From the NCBI GenBank assembly GCA_020809425.1, contig JAGGDC010000003.1, forward strand, positions 1 through 64,000: a stretch of 64,000 nt of DNA. Reading direction: 5' to 3'. Shown piece by piece: positions 21,734 to 34,950 of the stretch. This stretch comes from Candidatus Synoicihabitans palmerolidicus. Its GTDB lineage: Bacteria > Verrucomicrobiota > Verrucomicrobiia > Opitutales > Opitutaceae. Numbering within the stretch: the stretch's first letter is position 1; each line of letters begins with the position of its first letter. The notes beneath the pieces were generated by a model. The model had not been told where the DNA came from. It did not search any database and saw only the letters and a list, made by a program, of their open reading frames with translations. The position numbers and the translations under genes are program-made.

Positions 21734-22713
21734 ATGCAATTGACAGGGATTCACCACTTGACGACCGTCACCGCTCGCGTCACCGAAAACCAAGCGTTCT
21801 ACACTCAGGTACTCGGTCTCCGTTTGGTCAAAATAACGGTCAATCAAGACGACGTCTCCGCCTACCACTTGTTCTACGCCGACGGGGCCGCCTCCCCCGG
21901 CACCGATCTCACATTCTTCGACTAGGCCTGTCGGCCCTGAGCGCCGCGGCGCCAACAGTATCAGCCGCACTGGTCTGCGCGTAGGTTCCACCGCTTCACT
22001 CCAGTGGTGGAAATCCCACCTTGATTCCCATGCCTTCCGCTCCGGCGCGATCCACCAACGCGACGACCGAACCACCCTCGATTTCGAGGATCCGGAAGGC
22101 CCGCGGAAGGCCAGCGCTTCGCCCTCATCGTCGACGAACTCGGCCCCCCAATCACCCGTGGGGTCCCAGCCCCGTCCCGGCCGCTCACCAGATCCGCGGC
22201 CTCGGTCCCATAACCCTGTGCGTACTCCAAATCGACCGCACTGCTCGCGTGCTCACCGATCTCATGGGGATGCGCGCAGAACGCACCTACCAGCTCCCCG
22301 GCACCCCTGATGACGAAGGCACCATCCTGGAACTAACCGTGCACGTCTTCGCCATGGGTCCGGACGGTCCCGCCGCCGAAGTCCACGTGACCGTCGATCC
22401 CTCGACTCCCATCGCCCGTCAAGGCGCCGGCGGCGTTCACCACGTCGCGTTCCGCACTCCCAACTTCGGCGATTACGCCCGCTGGCACAAAAAATTGGTC
22501 GACTCCGGCTACCCCAATAGCGGCCCCATCAACCGCTTCTACTTCCGCAATCTCTACTTCCGTGAACCCAACGGCATCCTCTTCGAAATCGCTACCGACG
22601 GCCCCGGCTTCGATGCCGACGAACCCATGAAATCTCTCGGCACAACCCTCGCCCTGCCCCCGTTCCCCGAAAGTCGACGCGCCGAAATCGAAGCCGGCCT
22701 CAAGCCGCTCTGA
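21734..22713 (+). pseudogene. Glyoxalase-fold ring-cleaving dioxygenase-like protein, multiple frameshifts
   Basis: [40 protein letters not shown]...VHHVAFRTPNFGDYARWHKKLVDSGY...RNLYFREPNGILFEIATDGPGF. Confidence 0.82.
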
Positions 22714-22846
22714 AGCCTCGGAAACCCGGCACTCCTTCTTTCTCTCGACGCTCGCCATAATTATTGTTTATCAATAGTTACGTCAGCCCTCCCATCCCCT
22801 TCTCTGCAGCGTCTGGTTCGTATCGGTGAGCGCCTCCTGACGTTTT

Positions 22847-23407
22847 TTGCTCATCCTCTCCGCTATCGCCTTCACCGTCGGCACCTCCTATTTGGCATTC
22901 CTCACATTCGCCCCCGAACGGTCTCTCCCCGAGCATAAAGTCTACATCCATTCCGGTCCAATTTCGGACAAATTCATCGACGCCCGCGGAAACTCAATCC
23001 CCGTAAAATTCGATAAGATACAAGGCGAATTTATCCTGCCCCCCGGACACCGCATACACCGCATCTACGACACGGGCATGAGACTGATCGCTCTGATCCT
23101 CGTGACCGCAATACTCTCCCAGCTACGCCAACTCCTCAAGTCCGTTCGCAACGCCCACCCCTTCATTGCGGTGAACGCGAGACGCCTAAACCGCATAGCC
23201 TGGTTCGCCCTACTGGGCACAGTCGGCCAGCTGATTTACCATATATTCCTCGCGCTGCTCGTTTCACACAGCTTGCCCGCCCTGGACTTTTCCCTCCGCT
23301 TGGAATTCAAAGTGACGCCCTTCCTCACCGTTCTAGCCATATTCATCATCGCCGAAGTATTTAACCTCGAAGTGAAAATGCAAGAGGAACAAGACCTCAC
23401 CGTCTGA
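22847..23407 (+). CDS. DUF2975-like membrane protein
   Basis: Multi-TM protein with HRIHRIYDTGMRLIALILV, followed directly by an XRE-type HTH gene, a typical pairing. Confidence 0.65.
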   Translation: MLILSAIAFTVGTSYLAFLTFAPERSLPEHKVYIHSGPISDKFIDARGNSIPVKFDKIQGEFILPPGHRIHRIYDTGMRLIALILVTAILSQLRQLLKSVRNAHPFIAVNARRLNRIAWFALLGTVGQLIYHIFLALLVSHSLPALDFSLRLEFKVTPFLTVLAIFIIAEVFNLEVKMQEEQDLTV

Positions 23408-23417
23408 TCTCCGCGTC

Positions 23418-23630
23418 ATGCCCATCTGAATACGCCTGGACCGCCTGCTGGCCGCCCGCGGTTTGACTCAAAAAGACCTCGCCGAACACGTCGGTATCAC
23501 CCCCGCGAATCTCAATATCTTCACCTCCGGCAAAGCTCGTGCGGTGCGCTTCACCACCTTGGAAGCCATCTGCCGCGAACTCCACTGCCAACCCGGCGAC
23601 TTGCTTCGGTTCGAAGACGAATCCTCCTGA
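23418..23630 (+). pseudogene. Small XRE-family regulator with in-frame TGA at codon 4 (23427-23429)
   Basis: MPI*IRLDRLLAARGLTQKDLAEHVGITPANLNIFTSGKARAVRFTTLEAICRELHCQPGDLLRFEDESS. Confidence 0.75.
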
Positions 23631-23750
23631 GGTTCACCCGATCCATCCACGAAAACGCGCCGGGCTCATTCTGGAGCACCGGCGCGGTTACATGAGTTTG
23701 AAAGTCAGCCATCCCAAGAGACGGCCACCATCGCCCTCCGGTTACACGGC

Positions 23751-24156
23751 TCAAGCCACTGTTATCTTACGCGGCTTGACCACGTCAGCCTTGGGTAAAC
23801 TCACCCTCAGCACGCCGTCGCTCACTTCGGCTCGCACCTTGTCCAGATCGATCGAACTATCATGATCGAGTTCCAACAAATAAGTCGCATCCGTGGTCTC
23901 ACGATACCGCGCAGTCCAGTTCGTCGGTCGCGTCTCGGCCCGCTTGCCAACGATGCGCAACGTGTCGCCCTCCGCGGTGATTGCGACACCGTCTTTCGCT
24001 GTGCCAGGTAAATACACCGTCACACCAAACCCATCCTCGGTTTCTTTGATTTCATAATGCGGCCTGGTCGTCGCCCCCCAGCGTCTCGTCTTGATGTCCG
24101 TGGCGGACGGCAGGGCTTCGATTTAATGAGGGAATAAGTGAATTTAGTAGCTTCAT
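23751..24156 (-). pseudogene. Hsp20/alpha-crystallin-like protein, N-terminal frameshift
   Basis: ALPSATDIKTRRWGATTRPHYEIKETEDGFGVTVYLPGTAKDGVAITAEGDTLRIVGKR...LRVSLPKADVVKPRKITVA; the likely start MKLLNSLIPSLN is in another frame. Confidence 0.75.
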
Positions 24157-24234
24157 GATAAGGGTCTCCTAGGTTTTAATTGAGATATTAGTAGTTGATT
24201 TTGTTTGAGTCCTAGAGGGCGGTTCGCCTCAGGC

Positions 24235-24688
24235 TTATTTTACTGCCACCGTGATTTTCCGTGGCTTGGCTTCTTCCTTTTTGGGCAGTGTGACCGTGAG
24301 CACTCCGTTTTCGTAAGCGGCGGTCACTCCCTCGGCCTTCACGTCTTCGGGCAGAGCCCCCGAACGATTAAATTTCGCCGTCGAGATCTGCTCGCCGTCT
24401 TTGGTTTCACGGCTCGCTTCCACGGTCAAATAACCGTCGACGACCTGCACGTTGATCGCGTCTCGCTTAATCCCAGGCAACTCGGCCCGAACGTAGGCCT
24501 GGTTCGCATCTTCATACGAGATCGACCGGGATGCGCTCACTCACCTTCGGTGCCGCCAAGTCACTCTGTGTAGAGTTGAACAGCCGATCAATTTCAGACT
24601 CCAATCCACTCCATGGACTGCGGCCGAAAACAGACGCGGGAGAAGAACAGCGGGCGGGGGTTGGGTAGGTGTATCGAACGAATCTCAT
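24235..24688 (-). pseudogene. Hsp20 family protein, 1-bp insertion frameshift (RIPVDL/YEDANQAYVRAELPG)
   Basis: N-terminal part MRFVRYTYPTPARCSS...SERIPVDLV* and C-terminal YEDANQAYVRAELPGIKRDAINVQVVDGYLTVEASRE...PRKITVAVK are in adjacent frames. Confidence 0.85.
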
Positions 24689-24961
24689 GGTAAATAGTTT
24701 CCTTTATTTGGTTTCAGTTTTGTGAACAGCTCCCTCTTTGCATGCGCCGTTCCGAACGCGTCCATTATATATCTCTTTTATAATCAACGCCTAAAATTTG
24801 CACCCGTTCAGCAACTGGGAAATTCTGTCCACCACTGTGCCGTCCCACCCGGGAAATACCGTCGCACCTCTTCTCCTCACGCTCTGAAACACTTGCCCAC
24901 CTCCGGTCACTCCCGTCTGCTTCGCGACATTAGCGCCGTCCATCGCCTCCCTCATTCTTCT

Positions 24962-26125
24962 ATGTCCTTCGACTTTTCCACTCCTCCTCAGCGCCTCGAT
25001 ACCGACTCGCAGAAATGGCAAAAATACGCCGGCCGCGACATCCTCTCGCTCTGGGTGGCCGACATGGATTTTATCTCCCCACCTGCCGTACTGGATGCAC
25101 TGCACCATCGCGTCGATCATGGCGTCTTCGGCTACGCCAGACCCCTCCCTCCTACCCTGGACGCCATCGTCCAACACCACCACCATCACTACGGTTGGGA
25201 CATCGACCCGTCTTGGATCGTATGGCTTCCCGGTATGGTCTGCGGCCTAAACCTCTGCGCCCTCGCATTCTCCGACCCCGGAGACAACTACCTCACCCTC
25301 ACCCCGGTCTATCCTCCGTTCCTCACCGCCGGTCGCAACTTCGAACGCCGCGCCATCCGCACCTTATGGGTGCTCACCGACGGGCAATGGACCATAGACT
25401 GGGACGCCCTCACCGCCGCCGTCACTCCGCAGACCAAACTCTTCTACCTCTGCAACCCTCACAACCCCCTCGCCCGCGTCTGGCGTCGCGAGGAACTCGA
25501 GCGACTTGGCGCTTTCTGCCTGAAGAACGACCTCATCCTCATCTCCGACGAGATTCACTGCGATCTTATCCTCGACGACTCCCTGCCTCACATTCCCAGC
25601 GCCCACATCAGCCCCGAACTTGCCGAGCGCACCATCACCCTGATGGCGCCGAGCAAGACCTACAACATTGCCGGCCTGGGCTGCACCCTCGCCATTATCT
25701 CTAACGAGTCCCTGCGTCGCCGCTTCCAACGCATCTGCCTCGGCCTGCTCCCCGAAGTCACTAATCTCAGCTACGCCGCGTGCGAGGCCTCCTACGGACA
25801 GTCTGAAGACTGGCGCCAAAGCCTGCTCGAAACCCTGCGGACTAATTCCGCTCTCATCACCCGCAGCCTCTCCAACCTCCCTGGCGTCCAACTCGAAGCC
25901 CCCCAGGAAGCGACTTACCTTTCCTGGATCAATGTCTCCGAGCTCAACCTCCCCGACCCCATCGCTCACTTCGAGTCCCACGGCATCGGCCTCAGCGACG
26001 GCAACTTCTTTGGCGCTCCCACCAACCAGTACGTCCGTCTCAATTTCGGATGCCCCACTATGACCCTCCAAGAGGGCCTCCGCCGCTTCATCACCGCCGT
26101 GCAAACCCCACCCCCCCAAACCTGA
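24962..26125 (+). CDS. PatB/MalY-type PLP-dependent aminotransferase / C-S lyase
   Basis: MSFDFSTPPQRLDTDSQKWQKYAGRDILSLWVADMDF...LCNPHNPLARVW...SDEIHCDLI...APSKTYNIAGL; intact. Confidence 0.88.
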   Translation: MSFDFSTPPQRLDTDSQKWQKYAGRDILSLWVADMDFISPPAVLDALHHRVDHGVFGYARPLPPTLDAIVQHHHHHYGWDIDPSWIVWLPGMVCGLNLCALAFSDPGDNYLTLTPVYPPFLTAGRNFERRAIRTLWVLTDGQWTIDWDALTAAVTPQTKLFYLCNPHNPLARVWRREELERLGAFCLKNDLILISDEIHCDLILDDSLPHIPSAHISPELAERTITLMAPSKTYNIAGLGCTLAIISNESLRRRFQRICLGLLPEVTNLSYAACEASYGQSEDWRQSLLETLRTNSALITRSLSNLPGVQLEAPQEATYLSWINVSELNLPDPIAHFESHGIGLSDGNFFGAPTNQYVRLNFGCPTMTLQEGLRRFITAVQTPPPQT

Positions 26126-26291
26126 AAGCGCACGCAGCGCAGCGCCCGCTTCGTGTGTTCACAACAATCCGCTTCACGTCTCGTTTTATCCTGTCAATAA
26201 ACCCATTTGACCTGTCCCTGTTCGCCCCCGGTACCCGAAGCCATCCGTGTCCATCCGCGGCTACACTAAACCAACCCGCCCTCCCTGATCC

Positions 26292-26918
26292 GTGGTTCCC
26301 CTTCGCCCCGAGTCCCCCTTTCGCGTCCGTTCCGTCTCCCTCGAAAACGCCCACGTGCGCCTCGAGCCCCTCCTCCGACCCGCCCACGCTCCCCACCTCT
26401 TCGCCATTGGACGCGACGAGGCCACCTGGCGCTACATGCCAACCCCCGTCTTTGGCAACGAAGTCGACGCCGCTCGCTGGGTCACCACCATGCTCGATCA
26501 CGAACTCGCCGGCACCCGCGTCCTCTTCGCCATCCGCCGCCTCACCGACCAACGCATTGTCGGCTCCACCAGTCTCTTCGACTTTCGCGCCCCCGAACGC
26601 GCCCTCGAAATCGGTTTTACCTGGCTGGCCCCCGAAGCTTGCCGCACTTCCGTCAACACCGCCGTCAAGCTCCTCCTCCTGACCCACTGCTTCGAGCACC
26701 CCGACCTCGCCTACCGCCGCGTCCCACTCAAAACCGACGCCCGCAACCTCACTTCCCAACGCGCCATCGAACGCCTCGGCGCCACCCGCGAAGGCACCCT
26801 GCGCCGTCACCTCCGTCTTCACGACGGCTTCCAGCGCGACAGCGTCTTCTACAGCATTCTCCCGTCCGAGTGGCCCCCCATCAAAGCCCGCCTCCCCGCC
26901 CGCCTCGAACAAGCCTAG
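26292..26918 (+). CDS. GNAT family N-acetyltransferase (RimJ/RimL-like)
   Basis: VRLEPLLRPAHAPHLFAIGRDEATWRYMP...RIVGSTSLFDFRAPERALEIGFTWLAPEA. Confidence 0.8.
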   Translation: MVPLRPESPFRVRSVSLENAHVRLEPLLRPAHAPHLFAIGRDEATWRYMPTPVFGNEVDAARWVTTMLDHELAGTRVLFAIRRLTDQRIVGSTSLFDFRAPERALEIGFTWLAPEACRTSVNTAVKLLLLTHCFEHPDLAYRRVPLKTDARNLTSQRAIERLGATREGTLRRHLRLHDGFQRDSVFYSILPSEWPPIKARLPARLEQA

Positions 26919-26919
26919 T

Positions 26920-27330
26920 CCCAAAACCGCTCCGCCCACCGCGGATCTTCCCAAGGTCCCGGCCGATGCGACCCAAACACCGCATGGCGCACTCGTGCCA
27001 CCGCAGTGTAGCCGCCATCCCGCCACGCCCGCGGCAGGCCACCGCAGCATCCGCCCGACTTTCGCCCAAAAGCCCGGCAATGTCTGCAACACCGCGCTCA
27101 CCCCATCTGAGCGCAACCAAAACTCCGTCCCATCCGCGACGGGCAAAAATACCATGCTGTCGAAGTCAGCCATCGGCAGCCGCAACCGTCGCAACGTCGC
27201 CTGCCTCATCCCCCTTTGCAAACACGCAAATCGCAACCGCCGTATCCCTGCGCAATAAAAACCTCACCACCGCCTTACAAAGCCCGCACTCCCCATCAAA
27301 CAACAGCAACGCCCCCCCCCGTTACCTTCG
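26920..27330 (-). pseudogene. DUF393 / DCC-type thiol-disulfide oxidoreductase, frameshifted
   Basis: LLLFDGECGLCKAVVRFLLRRDTAVA and, in another frame, RFACLQRGM...MADFDSMVFLPVADGTEFWLRSDGVSAVLQTLPGFW. Confidence 0.75.
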
Positions 27331-27428
27331 GCTCCTCCGTGTCCCCATCTCCAAGTTCCACAGCATCACCACTCAAATTCACCCCACCACCCAACTCCCG
27401 CCCCAACGCAACCGCCACTCACCCAAAC

Positions 27429-27443
27429 TAACCAATACGGTTA
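27429..27443. promoter_or_regulatory. Palindromic operator-like site TAACC-AATAC-GGTTA
   Basis: Same arm and spacing as 21614, 27549 and 28049; lies between divergent DUF393 and HTH genes. Confidence 0.5.
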
Positions 27444-27548
27444 CTTTTTCCGCAAAAAATTTCCTCCCGCCAACGCCAAACCGCATCCGCCCCTCCCACC
27501 CCGCGCCCCCCGATCCACGTCCCACACGCCCCCTCCTATCTTCAACTT

Positions 27549-27567
27549 TTTAACCAATACGGTTAAA
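27549..27567. promoter_or_regulatory. Palindromic operator-like site TTTAACC-AATAC-GGTTAAA
   Basis: Perfect 7-bp arms, 5-nt spacer, upstream of the HTH ORF at 27627. Confidence 0.6.
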
Positions 27568-27597
27568 CTCCCTGCAAGAATCCTCCGCCTCACCGCG

Positions 27598-27619
27598 TTT
27601 AAATCCAAAACGGTTAAAA
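27598..27619. promoter_or_regulatory. Degenerate copy of the same palindrome (TTTAAATCC-AAAAC-GGTTAAAA)
   Basis: CC-N5-GG core and intact right half-site immediately 5' of the HTH ORF. Confidence 0.4.
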
Positions 27620-27626
27620 CGAACTC

Positions 27627-28001
27627 ATGGACACCTTGCCTCCCCCACCCCTTCATCCGCGGCTCAAGACGCTTATTCGCACCGGAGAGTCTATCATCAC
27701 CGCTGCCCAACTCGCCGAGGAACTCATTCGCAAGGCGCGCCGAAAACGACGCCCTTACCACACTGTTCCCAAACGTCACCCCGGCTCCGACACCCCGATG
27801 TGGAATGCCGTCGTCGCCTCCCTCCGCATCGAACTCACCGCACACAGGAACAAAACCCGCCTCGCTCGCTACTTGGGCCTGCCGCCGCAACGCATTTTCG
27901 ACTACGTTCGCGGACGCCGCCGTCTGCCCGATACTGAGACCCTGCTGCTAATCCTCCATTGGATCAGTGAACGCCACGCCGGCCGCGACCCCTCCCTCTA
28001 A
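27627..28001 (+). CDS. Small putative helix-turn-helix DNA-binding protein
   Basis: LARYLGLPPQRIFDYVRGRRRLPDTETLLLILHWI resembles an XRE-type HTH; preceded by two or three palindromes. Confidence 0.55.
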   Translation: MDTLPPPPLHPRLKTLIRTGESIITAAQLAEELIRKARRKRRPYHTVPKRHPGSDTPMWNAVVASLRIELTAHRNKTRLARYLGLPPQRIFDYVRGRRRLPDTETLLLILHWISERHAGRDPSL

Positions 28002-28048
28002 ACCCAGCGCCGCTCGCCGTCCTTCCGAAGAGCTATGCCTGGCTCGAT

Positions 28049-28072
28049 TTTATAACCATATTGGTTAAAAAC
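28049..28072. promoter_or_regulatory. Palindromic operator-like site (TTT)TATAACC-ATATT-GGTTAAAAA
   Basis: Same core as 21614; about 50 bp upstream of the dus start. Confidence 0.55.
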
Positions 28073-28123
28073 CCTCGATCCTTGCCTCCTGGGTCGCGGG
28101 CGCCATCGTTTCCGAACTCTCTT

Positions 28124-29231
28124 ATGCGGATCGGTCCGATCGAACTCTCATCGGCTCTCTTTGTGTCGCCATTGGCCGGATACACCAATTTGCCCATGCG
28201 CCGTATCGTGCGTGAGCTTGGCGGACTCGGTTGGGCCACCACCAACCTCGTCAATGCTCGCTCGCTTATCGAGCAAAACCGCACCGCCCTCAAACTCGTC
28301 GCCTCTTCGCCCGCCGACCGCCCCCTAGCCATTCAACTCTTTGGCGCCGTCCCCGAGGAAATGCGCGACGCCGCCATCATCTGTCAGGAACTCGGCGCCT
28401 AATCCGTTGACATCAACATGGGTTGCCCCGTGCGCAAGGTCGTCAACGTCGGCGGCGGCTCCGCCATGATGACCGAGCTCTCCAAAACCGCTGCCCTCGT
28501 CCGCGGCATGATCGACGCCGTGACCATCCCAATCACCGAAAAAATGCGCCTCGGTTGGGATGAACAGAATCTCACCGCCCCCGACCTCGCCTGCACCCTC
28601 GAAGATGCCGGTATCGCCGCCGTCTTTGTCCATGGCCGCACCCGCGCCCAAGGTTTCGCCGGCCGTGTCAACCTCGCCGGCATCCGCTCGGTCGTCGAAG
28701 CCGTCAAAACAATCCCCGTCATCGGCAACGGTGACGTCACCCCCCCCGACGCCGCCCGCCACATGCTCGCCGAGACCGGCTGCACCGGCGTCAGCATCGG
28801 CCGCGGAGCCTTCTACGATCCCTGGATCTTCAAACGCACCGCGCACTACCTTGCCACCAACGAACTCCTCCCCGAACCCGACTTTGCCTAACGCATCCGC
28901 GTTCTCCGTCGCCATTTCACCGCTACGTCGAGTTCTACGGCGAAGCCCACGGCGCCAAGTTCTTCCGCAAAGTCGCCCCTTGGTATGCCCACCGTTTCGG
29001 TCCCTCCAAACCGTTCAAACGCGAGATCATCCGCATCAACTCCCGCGCTGATTTCGAAAAAACCCTCGGCGACTATATCGCCTGGCGCACCCAATTCTGC
29101 GACGACGACGGCCCCTGCTCCCCAAGTACGCTCCCGACTCCATGATCGCCTCCTTCCAACGCGAAGCCGACGATCCCGTTTTCCAACGCGAGTCCATCCC
29201 GGGCCCCAAGGGTCGGGTCGATACTTGGTAG
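28124..29231 (+). pseudogene. tRNA-dihydrouridine synthase, two in-frame TAA plus frameshifts
   Basis: FVSPLAGYTNLPMRRIVRELGGLGWATTNLVNARSL...CQELGA*SVDINMGCPVRKVVNVGGG...GRGAFYDPWIF...PDFA*RIRVLRRHF/HRYVEFYGEAHGAKFFRK. Confidence 0.9.
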
Positions 29232-29289
29232 GCACCAAGGACTGGCTAAGAACGTGAACCCACTTTCGCCAGCGTTCACGTCCCTCGCC

Positions 29290-31575
<2,286 letters not shown>

Positions 31576-31696
31576 CACCGATTGGACCGGCGTCATGTCT
31601 CTCGAAACCGACAACCCCGAGTTCGCCGCTGATCCCGACGAATTCGTCGCCCGCGGGAAAACCTTCTTCGAGCAGTTCTCCTCAGCGACCCCGTAA
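31576..31696 (+). pseudogene. 3' remnant of a TIM-barrel sugar isomerase/epimerase-like gene
   Basis: Plus frame TDWTGVMSLETDNPEFAADPDEFVARGKTFFEQFSSATP*, abutting truncated clpB. Confidence 0.5.
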
Positions 31697-31909
31697 TCTC
31701 TCTCCTTCCATTCAATTTTCAATCGGGCGAAGCTTGCTGCGCCCGATCTGTCATCAGGTTCAGCATGGAACTAAAGTCAACGAATTTTTTACCGAAGTCC
31801 GGGATACGGACAGCAACAATTCCCGTGAAATCTACGCGCTAAACTATGTTAGCCCTTCGCTGATCCCACAAAACGCGCTATTCCTCAGACCTTCTTTTCC
31901 AAATCCGAC

Positions 31910-32743
31910 ATGAAACACGATGACCTGGCTCTTTTTAAGAAAGTCCTAATAGGCAGTCTCTACGACGAAAGCGCGTGGACCTTCGTCTCGAACGAGTTAC
32001 CGGATCCGAAAGTCTCCTGGCTTATCCAACTTAAACAAAGGGCGCTCGCGAAATTTTGGCAAATTCTCGCCCGACGCGGCTTGTACCTCCTTCGCCCCCT
32101 GCCCTACGACGAAGACCTCCGCGTAAACGGCACTGACTGGCCCCTGATCGGATACAGCATGATCGGCGCTAAACGACTCGATCAACTGCAGATTGCCGTG
32201 GAAACCGTGCTCGATGAAAATGTACCGGGAGACTTCATCGAAACCGGCGTCTGGCGCGGGGGATCCTGTATGTTGATCAAACAATTGCTCAATCTCGCCA
32301 ACGTCTCCGACCGTTCCGTCTGGCTGGCCGATTCATTTTCCGGACTCCCTCCTCCCAAAGACCAGTTCGACGGCAAGGACATCAGCGACATCGCCTTCCT
32401 CGCGGTAAGCGAAGCCCAAGTGCGCCAGAATTTCGCCCGCTTCGACCTTCTGGATGACCAAGTGAAATTTCTGAAAGGCTGGTTTTTCGATACCCTTCCG
32501 GATGCCCCCATCGATCAAATTGCCGTCCTGCGCCTGGGATGGGGATCTTTATCATTCCACCATGGATGCCCTCAACGGCCTGTATCATCGCGTGGCACCG
32601 AACGGCTTTGTGATCGTTGATGACTTTGGCTCGTGGCCGGAGTGTCGCCGTGCCGTGGAGGATTTCTTCGCTCCGGAGCCCCCCCTCCCTACGAATGGAT
32701 TGATGAATCTTCCATTTTTTGGCGTAAATCACTCTCCCAGTGA
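31910..32743 (+). pseudogene. TylF/MycF-type O-methyltransferase, frameshifted at about 32538 and about 32688
   Basis: VPGDFIETGVWRGGSCMLIKQLL...WLADSFSGLPPP...LRL/DGDLYHSTMDALNGLYHRVAPNGFVIVDDFGSWPECRRAVEDF.../PPYEWIDESSIFWRK. Confidence 0.87.
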
Positions 32744-32885
32744 CCACACAAACCATCGTTCCTGCGCCCCATCCATTATGTTCCATCCGAGTCGCCCATC
32801 ACAACCCCATCATTGCATCGCACTGCGAAGGCCCAAGCTTTCCGACTAACGATCAGTTAAAAAGTTCGGTCGCCCCCGACTTCCG

Positions 32886-33978
32886 ATGAGTAAATCCTGC
32901 GCCTCCGCCCGTAGTGCTCCTTCCCTGCTTTCAAGACCGCCCATCTCGCGGTCATGCTCGAATCCTTCGCCGCTCAAACCGACAAGCGTTTCCGTCGCTA
33001 CGTCGCCGACGATGGGAGCCCCGAATCACTCGAACCCATCGTGGCTCCATTTAAGAGCCGCCTGGATCTGGTATATCGCAGATTCCCCGAAAATCTTGGT
33101 CAGTCGTCACTCATAAAACACTGGCATCGCGCCATCGCCCTGACCCACGAACCTTGGATCTGGTTATTCTCCGACGACGACCTGGCTTCACCCGACTGCA
33201 TTGAAGCATTCTGGAATGACCCAGATCGGCACTCCCATCCCCTGCATTTGCTGAGACTTAACGCCCAGTTCATCGACAACGAGGGCGAACGTGTTCCCTA
33301 TTCCATCCGCTCCTCCTACCCCCGTGCCCAATCCTGGCACGAACACATCTTCGCCCTCACCCGCCTCACAACCAACAGTTGGTGATGATTCAAAACATCA
33401 TCTTCTCCCGCACTCTTTACCAACAACAAGGCGGCTTCCGTGACTTTCCACTCGGCATTTGGACGGACATCGTGGTTTGGACCGATTGGGCTCGTGCCGG
33501 TGGCATTCACACCCTCGCCACGGGCTCCATTTCGTTTCGCATTCACGACGGCGGCTACTGCGGCCACACGCTCTGGGGCGGTGGAGACCGCATCGGCCTC
33601 ATCCGTCTCTCCATTCCCGCGCTTACCACTCTCTTAAAACTATTTGAAGGCACCCCCATCCGCGCACCACAACTCGGTCTGTTGAATTGGTTCGCTCGAA
33701 TCTTTCGTTATGGATCCAACCCGCTCAATTCCGCCGAATCCGCGGAAATGACTAAAACACTGCGTGCCGTCTGGCCCCGTTGGCCCATCGTCCGCCAAAT
33801 CGTATTCTGGTGGCATACATCCCGACCGTGGTTGCGCCATCATCCTCTCACCCAAGCGCTAAACCAGCGCTCTTTCCGACGACACGGTCGCGAAGACCGA
33901 AACCCATGTCTGAATCAGCGCCTCTCGCTTCCTCCCGCGCCTTTTGCATCTATGAAAACCGACTCGCCTGTGAGGTAG
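32886..33978 (+). pseudogene. Glycosyltransferase family 2-like protein, frameshifted
   Basis: MLESFAAQTDKRFRRYVADDGSPESLEPIV...WIWLFSDDDLASPDCIEAFW, then QNIIFSRTLYQQQGGFRDFPLGIWTDIVVWTDWAR in another frame. Confidence 0.78.
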
Positions 33979-34950
33979 GGGTCCGCCTCGCTATCGCCGC
34001 CATCGTTCGGCACCACCCTCAATATCCCATCCATTTTTTTTGGCCCTCCCGCTTCGCCTGCCTTGGAGGCCTGGCTCAAAACGCAATCCAGCGTCGTTCG
34101 AGAAGTCAGCCCACCCAACCATTCATTGGATGGATTGGACAACAAACCGAGTTGTCTACTCAAACTGCTCGGTCGAGGAGTGCCCGAAATGATCTGGATC
34201 GATAGCGACCTCATCATCATCAATGAGTTTGTGCCTTGGTTGGAGACGCTTCCGCCGGACTCTATCGTCGTCGCGGAGGATCCGAAACATCTCCCTCACC
34301 GAGGCGTCCAAAATCGCACCGTCGCATGGGGTCTTTCCTTGGGCCGAGATTATCGCTTTACCGTCAACTCCTGCTTCTTGCGGGTCACCACCGCACCCCG
34401 CACGCTTCTGTCGCACTGGCGCGAATTGCTCCGTGCCCCTGCCTGCCAACAGGCCAAGAACCAAGAAATGATTCTCCGACCGTTCCACTTGAGTAGCGAT
34501 CAAGACGTCCTCGGTGCCTTGCTCGGAAGCGCCGCATTCGCCTCCTTGTGCGTAGTCAACCTGCGAACCGACCGCCACATCGTGCACAGCGGAGGCTTGC
34601 TCATGGATCGCCTCGGCGATCGCTTCCGTCGCCTGTGGGGCCCGCCACCGCTTTTGGTCCACGCCATCTCACTGAAACCTTGGCACGCGCTCGATCACGA
34701 TTCCCCATCTCGAGGTTTTAACTGGTGGCTACTGCGCTTGGCCCAGGAAGTATCCGAGTACGTCGCCCATGCCCGATCGTTACAGCCCTGCATCAACATG
34801 CCATGTCCATGGCTGAACTACCGCACAATCATCGGCCGCTTCCTCCGCCTCATCGGCCTGGGGAACGACTTTCTTCGCGGTCTTCCTCTGGCTGTCACCG
34901 TCTCCATCGCTCACGCCCTCAAATTTCGCCGCCGTCAGAACCATGAATAA
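33906..34950 (+). pseudogene. Putative glycosyltransferase (nucleotide-diphospho-sugar transferase-like), frameshifted near 34060
   Basis: MSESAPLASSRAFCIYENRLACE..., then MIWIDSDLIIINEFVPWLETLPPDSIVVAEDPK... in another frame. Confidence 0.65.
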
